Assembly: GCA_013151365.1 (NCBI GenBank)
Contig: JAADIK010000159.1
Location: 1 to 13,555 of the forward strand
DNA from: Deltaproteobacteria bacterium
GTDB taxonomy: Bacteria > Desulfobacterota > Desulfobulbia > Desulfobulbales > Desulfobulbaceae
Length of the DNA stretch: 13,555 nt
Direction of reading: 5' to 3'
Below are positions 7,128 to 13,555 of the stretch, one piece after another. The position numbers and the translations under genes were made by a program. The notes under the pieces were generated by a model that made no database searches, was not told where the DNA came from, and saw nothing but the letters and a program-made list of their open reading frames with translations. Numbering within the stretch: the first letter of the stretch is position 1; each line of letters starts with the position of its first letter.

Positions 7128-7502
7128 ATGAGCGACAGCGAACGCAGACGTTATATCAGGCCGGAATCATTAAATCTCCTCGACTATCTCGTGGTTGACG
7201 AACAGGGGAGGCAAGGCGTTTACAGCATGGGCCGGACGCTCAACATCAGTGTCGGCGGCATCCTGATGGAGACGCACATTCCCCTGCCGGCCGGTCAGCA
7301 GGTCATGATTACGATGGGCCTGGAAGACGAGCTGATTGACGTGATGGGGCGAATCATCCATTCAACCCGCGGTCAGGATAACATGTACCATAACGGCATC
7401 GAGTTCTTCCATGTTCCCGATGCCGACCGGCATGTTCTCTACCGGTACGTCGAGGTTTTCCACGAGCGTTTCCCCGACGCCCGGCATGTCGCGCTTTTTT
7501 AA
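7128..7502 (+). CDS. single-domain PilZ protein, probable c-di-GMP effector
   Basis: A protein of 124 residues consisting of little more than one PilZ domain. Both c-di-GMP-binding motifs are present: RxxxR in RRYIR (7-11, within ERRRYIRP) and the [D/N]xSxxG motif in NISVGG (39-44). The following segment, ILMETHIPLPAGQQVMITM, is the typical beta-barrel strand of the fold. No membrane segment or signal peptide is visible, so it should be cytoplasmic. It has its own promoter candidate at 6966-6994 and an AGG about 8 bases upstream of the ATG. It stands between the electron-conduit operon and the nucleotide-sugar genes. Stand-alone PilZ proteins often act on flagellar, pilus or polysaccharide machinery by binding partner proteins; the neighbouring mannose and rhamnose genes make polysaccharide output a reasonable guess only. 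Confidence 0.85.
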   Translation: MSDSERRRYIRPESLNLLDYLVVDEQGRQGVYSMGRTLNISVGGILMETHIPLPAGQQVMITMGLEDELIDVMGRIIHSTRGQDNMYHNGIEFFHVPDADRHVLYRYVEVFHERFPDARHVALF

Positions 7503-7544
7503 GCCGGTCTCCCCGCCGCCTGCCTGCCGGCCGTTCTTTCACGC

Positions 7545-8954
7545 CTATTCCGGAGCTGTTGTCTCCCGGCGGCCGTATACGTCATCAAAGCGGACGATAT
7601 CGTCTTCTCCGAGATAACTGCCGATCTGGATTTCAATCAGTTCCAGGGGGATCGTTCCCGGATTCTCCAGCCGGTGCCTGGTGCCGGCCGGAATATAGGT
7701 GGATTGATTTTCATAGAGCGGAATGACCTGCTCGCCGTTGGTCACCTGCGCCGTTCCCGAGACCACGACCCAGTGTTCGTGCCGGTGGTGGTGCATCTGC
7801 AGGGAGAGTTTCGCCGCCGGGTTGACCGTGATCCGTTTGATCTGAAAGCGGTCATGCAGCTCAAGGGTGGTATAGCTTCCCCAGGGGCGGTAGACGGTCT
7901 TGTGAATATGAAACTCGTCCCGCTTTCTCTGTTTGTGTTGACGATTTTTTTCACTTCCTGCGACCGGGAGAGGGGAGCGACCAGCACCGCATCCGCCGTC
8001 TCCACGACCATGGTGTCCCGGAGCCCGACCGCGGCCACCAGGCTGTCGCCCGAGTGGATCAGCGAATTTTTCACGTCTTCCAGGATAACGTCGCCGGCGA
8101 CCACGTTGCCCTGTTCGTCCTTGGCCGACGCCCGCCACAGGGCCAGCCAGGAACCGATATCGCTCCAACCCATATCCGCCTCGACCACGGCGGCCTTGTC
8201 GGTCTTCTCCATCAGGGCATAGTCAATGGAATCGTTCGGGCACTGCTGCATGGCGGTCTTCTCGAAGCGGAAAAAAACGCCGTCCGTCCGTCCTTTATTC
8301 ACCGCTTCGGTCATCTGCGTCACAATGGCCGGCTCATGCTTTGTCAGCTCCGCCAGGAACGTTGCCACGGAAAAGGCAAACATGCCGCTGTTCCAGAAAT
8401 ACCCGCCGCCGGCCACATACTGTTTTGCCGTGGCCATTTTCGACAAACGACCGTACCTGGTCGCCCTCGCCCCTGGCAATATATCCGTAACCGGTCTCCG
8501 GGCCGTCAGGGACAATGCCGAAGGTCGCCAGCCGGCCGTTTTCGGCCAGCCGGACGGCCTTGCCGACCGCGGTCCCGAAGGCTGCCGGCGCGGTGATCAG
8601 GTGGTCGGCAGGCAGCACCAGCAGGACCGACTCCTCTCCTCCATGTTGGCGGGCGTAGAGGGCGGCCCCGCAGATCGCCGGCGCCGTGTTGCGGCCTATC
8701 GGTTCCAGGAGCAGGTGGTAGGCGGGGAACATGTCCAGTTCCTCCAGCTGCGTCTTGGTGAGAAAACGATGCTCTTCGCCCGCCACCACAATGGGCGGCA
8801 GGATATCGTCAAGCCCGTTGACCCGGGCCAGCGTTTCCTGCAGGAGAGAGCGGTTGCCGATCAGGTTGATGAGCTGTTTGGGATAGAGTTCCCTGGAAAG
8901 AGGCCAGAGGCGGGAACCGCTGCCGCCGGCCAGAATGACGGGTTGAATGGACAC
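7545..8954 (-). pseudogene. manC: bifunctional mannose-1-phosphate guanylyltransferase / mannose-6-phosphate isomerase (ManC/AlgA type), two frame shifts
   Basis: The family makes GDP-mannose from mannose-1-P and also isomerises mannose-6-P. Three minus-strand frames together cover a full-length enzyme of about 470 residues. The first starts at a GTG at 8954 with a GAGG 8 bases upstream and has the pyrophosphorylase signature ILAGGSGSRLWPLSRELYPK, PADHLI and ETGYGYI, up to RSFVE. A second frame takes over at about 8438 (ATAKQYVAGGGYFWNSGMFA, MGWSDIGSW, LRDTMVVETADAVLV, up to KKIVNT). A third takes over at about 7935 (RDEFHIHKTVYRPWGSY, the metal-binding cupin MHHHRHEHWVVVSGTA, YIPAGTRHRLENPG) and ends at 7545. 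By comparison with the family, about 8 and about 4 bases appear to be missing. All catalytic motifs survive, so the damage is recent or a sequencing/assembly artefact. It lies downstream of the phosphomannomutase gene, probably in the same operon. Confidence 0.87.
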
Positions 8955-9077
8955 AATATGACCTCTATAATTATACTATTGTTGAATCAGTTAATATGAA
9001 AATCATCCCGGACGAAGCACCGGTGTTCGAGACACTTTTCATTGTTCGTTGTGGCGGCGGCCTGAAATCCGGTCCGG

Positions 9078-10472
9078 CTATGCCGGTTGATTCGTGCCCC
9101 GAATCAGGTTGAGCAGTTCCCCGGTTTTTTCCCGCAGCAGCTTCGGATCACCCCTGGTTTCCACGTTAAGGCGCAAGACCGGTTCGGTGTTTGATTTGCG
9201 GAGATTGAACCGATAGCCGGGAAAGGAGATGCTCAGGCCGTCGGTATAATCCTGTTCGCCGTCGCCATACCTCTGTCGGATCGCCCTGATCACCGCGTCC
9301 GGGTCGGCCACCTTCGAGTTGATCTCGCCGCTGACCGGGTAGGCGGCCATGCGGCTGTCCACCATTGCGGAAAGCGTCCGGCCCGACTCGCTGAGCAGCC
9401 GGCAGACCAGCAGCCAGGGGATCATGCCCGAATCGCAGTAGCCGAACTCCCTGAAATAATGATGCGCCGACATCTCGCCGCCGTACACGGCATTTACCTC
9501 CCGCATTTTTTCCTTGATAAAGGCATGGCCGGTGCGGGTCATGACCGGAATCCCGCCCGCCGCCTCCACCACTTCCCGGGTGTTCCAGATGAGCCGGGGA
9601 TCGTGGAGAATGGTGGCCCCGGGATGCAGCTTGAGCATGGCCACGGCCAGCAGGCCGACAATATAATAGCCCTCGATGAAGCGGCCGGTCTCATCATAGA
9701 AAAAACAGCGGTCAAAGTCACCGTCCCAGGCCAGGCCCAGGTCGGCCTTATGTTCCCGCACCGCCCGGGCCGTCGCCTCCCGTTTTTCCGGCAGCAGCGG
9801 ATTGGGCACCCCGTGGGGGAAACGGCCGTCCGGCTCGTGCTGCAGTTTTATAAAGGAAAAGGGCAGGTGAGCCGCCAACAGGTCAAGCACCGGCCCGGCA
9901 CAGCCGTTGCCGGCGTTGACCACCAGTTTCAGCGGCCGCATCCGCTCGGGATCAACCCGGCCGGCGTCCAGGAGCCGGCGGAGGTAGGCGCTTTTGTCGC
10001 CGGCGGCTTCGCGCTTGCCCGGCCGGCCGCCGGGCCGCCCCATGGCGGTCTCGTACCAGGTGTCCGAGGCGGCCTTGGCCGCAATCTCCCGGAGGCCGGT
10101 ATCGCTGCTCACCGGCCGGGCGCCGTGCCGGACCAGTTTCATGCCGTTATAATCCGCCGGATTGTGGCTGGCGGTCACCATGATGCCGCCGTCCACCCCC
10201 TGGTCCTCGCCGCTGAAAACGGCATGGTAGACCTCTTCGGTGCCACAGAGCCCGAGATCCAGGACATCCACCCCGTAAGCAAGCAGGGTCTCGGTCAGGG
10301 CCCCGGCCAGTTCGGGGCTGGTGAGGCGCATGTCCCGGCCGATGACGATTTTCTTCAGGGAAAACTGCTCGGCAAAGGCCAGGCCGATCCGGCGGGCGAT
10401 TGCCGCATTCAGCTCATCGGGCACCCGGCCCCGGATATCATAGGCGGTAAAACAGCGAAGCTGTACGGTCAT
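9078..10472 (-). CDS. manB: phosphomannomutase / phosphoglucomutase
   Basis: Interconverts mannose-6-P and mannose-1-P, the step before ManC, in the cytoplasm. It has 464 residues from the ATG at 10472; an in-frame TTG just upstream (10475) is less well placed relative to the AAGGGG ribosome-binding site, which is 7 bases from the ATG. All alpha-D-phosphohexomutase landmarks are present: catalytic phosphoserine loop TASHNP (Ser102), metal-binding DGDFDR (250-255), sugar-recognition loop GEMSAHHYF (332-340) and phosphate-binding RKSNTEP (425-431). The GEMSAHHYF loop is typical of mannose/glucose mutases rather than phosphoglucosamine mutase. The length is usual for ManB/CpsG/AlgC. A 123-bp gap separates it from manC downstream, with no convincing promoter in the gap. 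Substrate preference between mannose and glucose cannot be fixed by eye. Confidence 0.93.
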   Translation of the reverse strand: MTVQLRCFTAYDIRGRVPDELNAAIARRIGLAFAEQFSLKKIVIGRDMRLTSPELAGALTETLLAYGVDVLDLGLCGTEEVYHAVFSGEDQGVDGGIMVTASHNPADYNGMKLVRHGARPVSSDTGLREIAAKAASDTWYETAMGRPGGRPGKREAAGDKSAYLRRLLDAGRVDPERMRPLKLVVNAGNGCAGPVLDLLAAHLPFSFIKLQHEPDGRFPHGVPNPLLPEKREATARAVREHKADLGLAWDGDFDRCFFYDETGRFIEGYYIVGLLAVAMLKLHPGATILHDPRLIWNTREVVEAAGGIPVMTRTGHAFIKEKMREVNAVYGGEMSAHHYFREFGYCDSGMIPWLLVCRLLSESGRTLSAMVDSRMAAYPVSGEINSKVADPDAVIRAIRQRYGDGEQDYTDGLSISFPGYRFNLRKSNTEPVLRLNVETRGDPKLLREKTGELLNLIRGTNQPA

Positions 10473-10518
10473 CAATAAACCCCTTTACAAAACACATCTT
10501 GAAAGTGGAGAGAAATAG

Positions 10519-10546
10519 AGTATAAAGGACTTTTTTAAGAGGTCAA
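10519..10546 (-). promoter_or_regulatory. candidate sigma-70-type promoter for manB-manC
   Basis: On the minus strand TTGACC (10546-10541, five of six consensus bases), a 16-base spacer and TATACT (10524-10519, five of six). Transcription would start near 10512, giving a leader of about 40 bases before the manB ATG at 10472. Confidence 0.5.
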
Positions 10547-10558
10547 CTCAAAAGATCA

Positions 10559-10587
10559 TTGTATCGGGAGCTTACCACAGGTAGCAT
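10559..10587 (+). promoter_or_regulatory. weak candidate promoter for rmlA-rmlD
   Basis: TTGTAT (10559-10564), a 17-base spacer and TAGCAT (10582-10587), each four of six matches to the sigma-70 consensus. It lies about 57 bases upstream of the rmlA ATG and is back to back with the manB promoter, so the two sugar operons may share a control region. Confidence 0.27.
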
Positions 10588-10643
10588 TATCCCGGCAAAG
10601 TTATTTTTATGCACCGACTTACCAGTTCGCATGAGGAGTTTTG

Positions 10644-11537
10644 ATGAAAGGCATTATTCTGGCCGGCGGTTCCGGAACCCGGCTCTACCCCCTGACCCGG
10701 GTCATCAGCAAGCAACTGATTCCGGTCTACGACAAGCCCATGATCTATTATCCCCTGTCGGTGCTCATGCTGGCCGGGATCAGGGACATTCTCATTATCT
10801 CCACCCCCGCTGATCTCCCGCGATTTTCCGAACTCTTCGGCAACGGCGCGGACCTGGGGCTGAATATCTCCTATGCGCCGCAGCCGCGGCCGGAAGGCCT
10901 GGCCCAGGCCTTCATCATCGGCAAGGAATTCATCGGCCGGGATTCCGTCTGCCTGGTGCTTGGCGACAACATCTTTTTTGGCCGCGGTTTCGCGGAAATC
11001 GTCCGGGAATGCAGCAGGATCACGGACGGCGGCATTATTTTCGGCTACCTGGTCCGTGATCCGGAACGGTACGGCGTGGTCGAGTTCGATAGGGACAACA
11101 ACGTGATCGGCATAGAGGAAAAACCGGAAAAACCAAAGTCGCGCTACGCGGTTCCCGGTCTCTACTTCTATGATAATGAGGTGGTGGCCGTGGCCGAGTC
11201 CATCAAGCCATCCGACCGCGGCGAGCTGGAAATCACCGAGGTGAACAATCTCTACCTGGGCCGGGGCAGGCTCAAGGTGGAGCTGCTGGGCCGCGGCTTC
11301 TGCTGGCTTGACACCGGCACCCACGATTCCCTGCAGCAGGCGGCCAGTTATGTCCAGGCCGTCCAGGAGCGCCAGGGCCTCAAGATCGCCTGCCTCGAGG
11401 AAATCGCCTTCCGCCTTGGCTACATTGATCGCGAGCAGGTTGAGCGGCTGGCCTCCAGTATGCTGAAAAACCAGTATGGTCTTTATCTCATGGACCTGCT
11501 GCGCGATTTGGACAGCGGCCGGACCGCAGAGTTATGA
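10644..11537 (+). CDS. rmlA: glucose-1-phosphate thymidylyltransferase (RmlA/RfbA)
   Basis: Makes dTDP-glucose from glucose-1-P and dTTP, the first step to dTDP-L-rhamnose, in the cytoplasm. It has 297 residues. The ATG at 10644 is preceded by GAGGAG at a 5-base distance; a TTG one codon upstream is not needed. It carries the nucleotidyltransferase loop LAGGSGTRLYPLT (6-18), SKQLIPVYDKPMIYYPLS (22-39), the metal-site LGDNIFFG (106-113, Asp108), YGVVEF, IEEKPEKPKS and the C-terminal metal-site region WLDTGTHDSL (221-230). The length matches short-form RmlA. The gene ends in ATGA shared with rmlD. rmlB and rmlC, often in the same cluster, are not in this window. Confidence 0.95.
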   Translation: MKGIILAGGSGTRLYPLTRVISKQLIPVYDKPMIYYPLSVLMLAGIRDILIISTPADLPRFSELFGNGADLGLNISYAPQPRPEGLAQAFIIGKEFIGRDSVCLVLGDNIFFGRGFAEIVRECSRITDGGIIFGYLVRDPERYGVVEFDRDNNVIGIEEKPEKPKSRYAVPGLYFYDNEVVAVAESIKPSDRGELEITEVNNLYLGRGRLKVELLGRGFCWLDTGTHDSLQQAASYVQAVQERQGLKIACLEEIAFRLGYIDREQVERLASSMLKNQYGLYLMDLLRDLDSGRTAEL

Positions 11538-12412
11538 AAATAGTGATAACCGGGGGGCGCGGTCAGCTGGGCCGGGACTGCCGCCTGGTCCTGGCCCCTG
11601 GGCATACGGTCCATGCCTTCGGCTCCGGCGATCTGGATATTGCGGACGAACAACAGGTCGAAAATGTCGTCCGGCGGCTGCAGCCGGACATCGTGATCAA
11701 CTGCGCCGCCTATACGGCGGTGGACGCCTGCGAAGATGACCGGCAGCGCTGCCGGCGGGTCAATGGGGCGGGGCCGGGTATTTTGGCCGCGGCCACGGCG
11801 GATACGGGCTGCAAGTTGATTCATGTTTCCACGGATTATGTCTTTGACGGCAGGAAATCGCTGCCGGCGGCCTACACCGAAGACGACCCGGTTTCGCCCC
11901 TGTCGGCGTACGGCGCAAGCAAGCTGGCCGGGGAAGAGGCGGTGCGGCAGAACAACAGCAATCATCTCATCATCCGGACCGCCTGGCTTTACGGCATGGG
12001 CGGCCGGAATTTTCTCAAAACCATGCTGCGCCTGGCCGTCAGTGAGCCCCGGCGGACGATCAGGGTGGTCGACGATCAGTTCGGCTCGCTCACCTGGACA
12101 TACCGCCTGGCCCTGCAGATCAACCACCTGCTTGACAGCGACCTGACCGGGACGATCCACGCAACCGCCGAAGGGTATGGCTCCTGGTTTGACGGGGCCG
12201 GCCGTTTTCTCCGGGCCATGGGCGTGGAGCACTCCCTGGAGCCGTGTGCCACGGCCGACTATCCCACGGCGGCTCCCCGGCCGGCCAATTCAATCCTTGA
12301 AAACAGACGCCTGAAAAAACATTGCCTGAACCGCATGGTCTCCTGGGAGGACGATGTCGAACGGTTCGCCCGGGAGTTTCGCGGTCCGCTCCTGGCCGAG
12401 GCACGGCAGTGA
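11534..12412 (+). CDS. rmlD: dTDP-4-dehydrorhamnose reductase (RmlD/RfbD)
   Basis: Performs the last step to dTDP-L-rhamnose, NAD(P)H-dependent reduction of the 4-keto sugar, in the cytoplasm. It has 292 residues with the extended short-chain dehydrogenase layout: nucleotide-binding TGGRGQLG (6-13), VINCAAYTAVDACE (54-67), STDYVFDG (99-106) and the catalytic Tyr126-x3-Lys130 in YGASKLAGE, followed by RTAWLYG and the substrate-domain segment VVDDQFGSLTWT. Its ATG overlaps the TGA of rmlA by four bases, so the two are probably translationally coupled. In place of the usual NAxGP-type stretch it reads VNGAGPGILAAA, which is within normal variation. The partner genes rmlB and rmlC must lie elsewhere if the pathway is complete. 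Confidence 0.94.
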   Translation: MKIVITGGRGQLGRDCRLVLAPGHTVHAFGSGDLDIADEQQVENVVRRLQPDIVINCAAYTAVDACEDDRQRCRRVNGAGPGILAAATADTGCKLIHVSTDYVFDGRKSLPAAYTEDDPVSPLSAYGASKLAGEEAVRQNNSNHLIIRTAWLYGMGGRNFLKTMLRLAVSEPRRTIRVVDDQFGSLTWTYRLALQINHLLDSDLTGTIHATAEGYGSWFDGAGRFLRAMGVEHSLEPCATADYPTAAPRPANSILENRRLKKHCLNRMVSWEDDVERFAREFRGPLLAEARQ

Positions 12413-12476
12413 AGCGATGAAGCGATAAGGGAGCGCACAAAGAAATAAGTTGGCGGAATCGGCGCCCGGCCGCGGG

Positions 12477-12505
12477 TTGGCAGGCCGGCGAAGCCGTAGT
12501 ATGAC
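12477..12505 (+). promoter_or_regulatory. weak candidate promoter for the ModA-like gene
   Basis: TTGGCA (12477-12482), a 17-base spacer and TATGAC (12500-12505) give partial sigma-70 matches about 40 bases before the ATG at 12545. The preceding CCCG-GCCG-CGGG (12465-12476 region) is a small GC-rich inverted repeat without a T-run, so it is not a convincing terminator for rmlD. Confidence 0.27.
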
Positions 12506-12544
12506 TTTAGGACTTGAGATTAAAGACCTGGCAGGAGTTTCCCA

Positions 12545-13438
12545 ATGTTAAACTGGCCGGACGAAACGATTTCTTCTCCTGGGGATATCCCCAAATGGTG
12601 TCATTTTGGCTCAAACGTGTGCCTGGATTTTCATGGTGACCCAGTGGCTGCGAAGCTGGTGGTCTTCTCCGATGGCAATCACAATATGGCCCTGCAGGAG
12701 ACGTTGCGGCTTTTTCAGAGGAATAATCCTGAAGTAGAACGAATTTTTTATGTGACGACTCCGCCGGGGCCTGTTCTTACCCTGCTCAAACGCGGCAGCC
12801 TGCAGATCGGGAATTTTATTTTATCAATCATTCCCCATGTCTTTATCAGTCCGCCGCCCGTGCTTGACCAGGCGGTCAGGGCGGGATACATGCGGGAACA
12901 CATGCCATTTATGCGGAACCGGGGCAATGTGTTACTTGTGAAAAAAGGCAATCCCAAGAATATCCTCGGGGTTGCCGACCTGGCGCGGGAAGATGTCCGG
13001 CTGTTCCTATCCAATCCCAAGACGGAAACCGTGAGCTACCAGGGATATGTTGCCACCCTGCAGGGCCTGGCGGCCCGGGAAAATATTGATTTATCTTTTC
13101 TGACGGCTGAGGAGCCCAACAAAAAAGTGGTCTACGGCGAACGTATTCACCACCGGGAAGCGCCGCAGGCCCTCGTTGACGGCCATGCTGACGTTGCCGT
13201 TGTCTATTATCACCTGGCGCTGCATTATACGCGTATCTTCACCGAGTTGTTTGAAATGATTCCCTTGGGCGGGACCAGCGGCGATCCCCGGCCCTTGCCG
13301 GAAAATGTCATCAGCCTGACTCATGCGGGAATAATCGGTGACGGCGGGCAATGGGGGGCGCGCTTCCTTCACTTCCTCGCATCCGGACCTGTTCGTGAAA
13401 TTTACGCCCATCATGGGTTGGTCTGTGGCAAACAGTAA
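12545..13438 (+). CDS. ModA-like (type 2 periplasmic-binding fold) protein without signal peptide
   Basis: A protein of 297 residues. From residue 37 it reads like a molybdate/tungstate-type or related solute-binding fold: AKLVVFSDGNHNMALQETLR at the mature-like start, then VADLAREDVRLFLSNPKTET (144-162), ALVDGHADVAVVYYHLAL (209-226) and FLHFLASGPVREIYAHHGL (274-292), which mirrors the C-terminal helix of such proteins. The start is firm: an AGGAG lies 7 bases upstream of the ATG, and an in-frame TAA occurs 24 bases upstream with no other start between. Instead of a signal peptide it has about 36 hydrophilic residues containing C19, H20, C26 and H30 (KWCHFGSNVCLDFHGDP), possibly a small metal site. 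It is therefore probably cytoplasmic, perhaps an intracellular ligand sensor or storage protein. No ModB/ModC or regulatory DNA-binding domain is near. The ligand is unknown. Confidence 0.7.
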   Translation: MLNWPDETISSPGDIPKWCHFGSNVCLDFHGDPVAAKLVVFSDGNHNMALQETLRLFQRNNPEVERIFYVTTPPGPVLTLLKRGSLQIGNFILSIIPHVFISPPPVLDQAVRAGYMREHMPFMRNRGNVLLVKKGNPKNILGVADLAREDVRLFLSNPKTETVSYQGYVATLQGLAARENIDLSFLTAEEPNKKVVYGERIHHREAPQALVDGHADVAVVYYHLALHYTRIFTELFEMIPLGGTSGDPRPLPENVISLTHAGIIGDGGQWGARFLHFLASGPVREIYAHHGLVCGKQ

Positions 13439-13448
13439 ACAGAACAAC

Positions 13449-13464
13449 CCGTAACGCGTAACGG
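13449..13464. repeat. 16-bp near-palindrome after the ModA-like gene
   Basis: CCGTAACGCGTAACGG pairs with itself at all but one base pair (A opposite A). It also contains CGTAACG twice in tandem (13450-13463). It lies 11 bases after the stop codon. No T-run follows, so it is not a standard terminator. Confidence 0.4.
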
Positions 13465-13469
13465 CTTAG

Positions 13470-13555
13470 GGCCTGTAAGAAAATAACAAGAACATCTTGC
13501 ATCTCATCTTCAGGCCATCTTTGGCTACGGCGCAATCGCAAAATCCTCGACGTAG
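13470..13555. repeat. structured non-coding tail, possible left end of a dispersed element
   Basis: This stretch has inverted GGCCTG (13470-13475) and CAGGCC (13511-13516), four CATCT copies between 13493 and 13520, and inverted CTACG (13525-13529) and CGTAG (13551-13555). Such dense symmetry outside a gene resembles an intergenic repeat or the border of a mobile element. It is cut off by the window end, and no transposase is visible. Confidence 0.3.

Noticed and set aside
7503..7540. Terminator between convergent pilZ and manC
   Set aside because: GCCGG (7503-7507) and CCGGC (7527-7531) are inverted but have a 19-base loop and only a weak T-rich tail.
8970..8975. Minus-strand TATAAT upstream of manC as a promoter
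   Set aside because: No acceptable -35 at 16-18 bases, and a start from it would fall at or within the ribosome-binding site.
9459..10478. Plus-strand open frame of 339 residues opposite phosphomannomutase
   Set aside because: Antisense to a gene with all catalytic motifs; its His/Pro/Gly-rich composition is a typical shadow in GC-rich DNA.
10587..11324. Minus-strand open frame of 245 residues opposite rmlA
   Set aside because: Antisense to a fully motif-supported rmlA, with no recognisable domain of its own.
11483..12232. Minus-strand open frame of 249 residues opposite rmlD
   Set aside because: Antisense shadow; rmlD has complete reductase motifs.
13311..13541. Minus-strand open frame of 76 residues at the right end
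   Set aside because: Overlaps the ModA-like gene antisense and the repeat-rich tail; no family features.

Overview
This window looks like part of a chromosome from an anaerobic, deltaproteobacterial-type (Desulfobacterota-like) Gram-negative. The evidence is a decahaem c-type cytochrome beside an outer-membrane barrel, an HDFNN-type hybrid histidine kinase, tightly packed operons, and bacterial-type GDP-mannose and dTDP-rhamnose genes. The taxonomic call is inferred from gene content only.

Region 1 (minus strand, from 6814 down to the left edge) is one tightly packed five-gene operon. In transcription order it holds a lipoprotein decahaem cytochrome, an MtrB/PioB-like outer-membrane beta-barrel, an ABC_sub_bind-type solute-binding protein, a PhnD-type solute-binding protein, and a membrane histidine kinase with HAMP, PAS, kinase and receiver domains. 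Joins are ATGA overlaps, a 35-bp overlap, another ATGA overlap and a 4-bp gap. The first two genes look like a trans-outer-membrane electron conduit. The last three look like a periplasmic sensing module without any transporter, and the kinase itself carries a CxxCH haem motif in its periplasmic domain. My reading is that the operon couples an extracellular electron-transfer conduit to a dedicated redox or ligand sensor. The kinase gene has a frame break in its ATP-binding domain at about 291-293; the receiver domain follows in another frame and leaves the window at position 1.

Region 2 (6815-7127) is a 313-bp divergent intergenic stretch with candidate promoters on both strands and inverted repeats. 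It leads into a small PilZ-domain protein (7128-7502, plus strand), a probable c-di-GMP effector.

Region 3 is nucleotide-sugar supply. On the minus strand, phosphomannomutase (10472 to 9078) is followed by a ManC/AlgA-type bifunctional GDP-mannose pyrophosphorylase/mannose-6-phosphate isomerase (8954 to 7545) that is broken by two frame shifts. On the plus strand, rmlA (10644-11537) and rmlD (11534-12412) overlap by ATGA and supply dTDP-L-rhamnose steps; rmlB and rmlC are not in the window. No glycosyltransferase is visible.

Region 4 (12545-13438, plus strand) is a ModA-like substrate-binding fold without a signal peptide, hence apparently cytoplasmic. The last ~115 bases are non-coding with several repeats and may be the start of a dispersed element cut by the window edge.

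The most unusual points are the conduit-plus-sensor operon, the haem motif in the kinase, the CX3CH first haem site in the cytochrome, the signal-less ModA-like protein, and three small frame breaks in two otherwise well-preserved genes.
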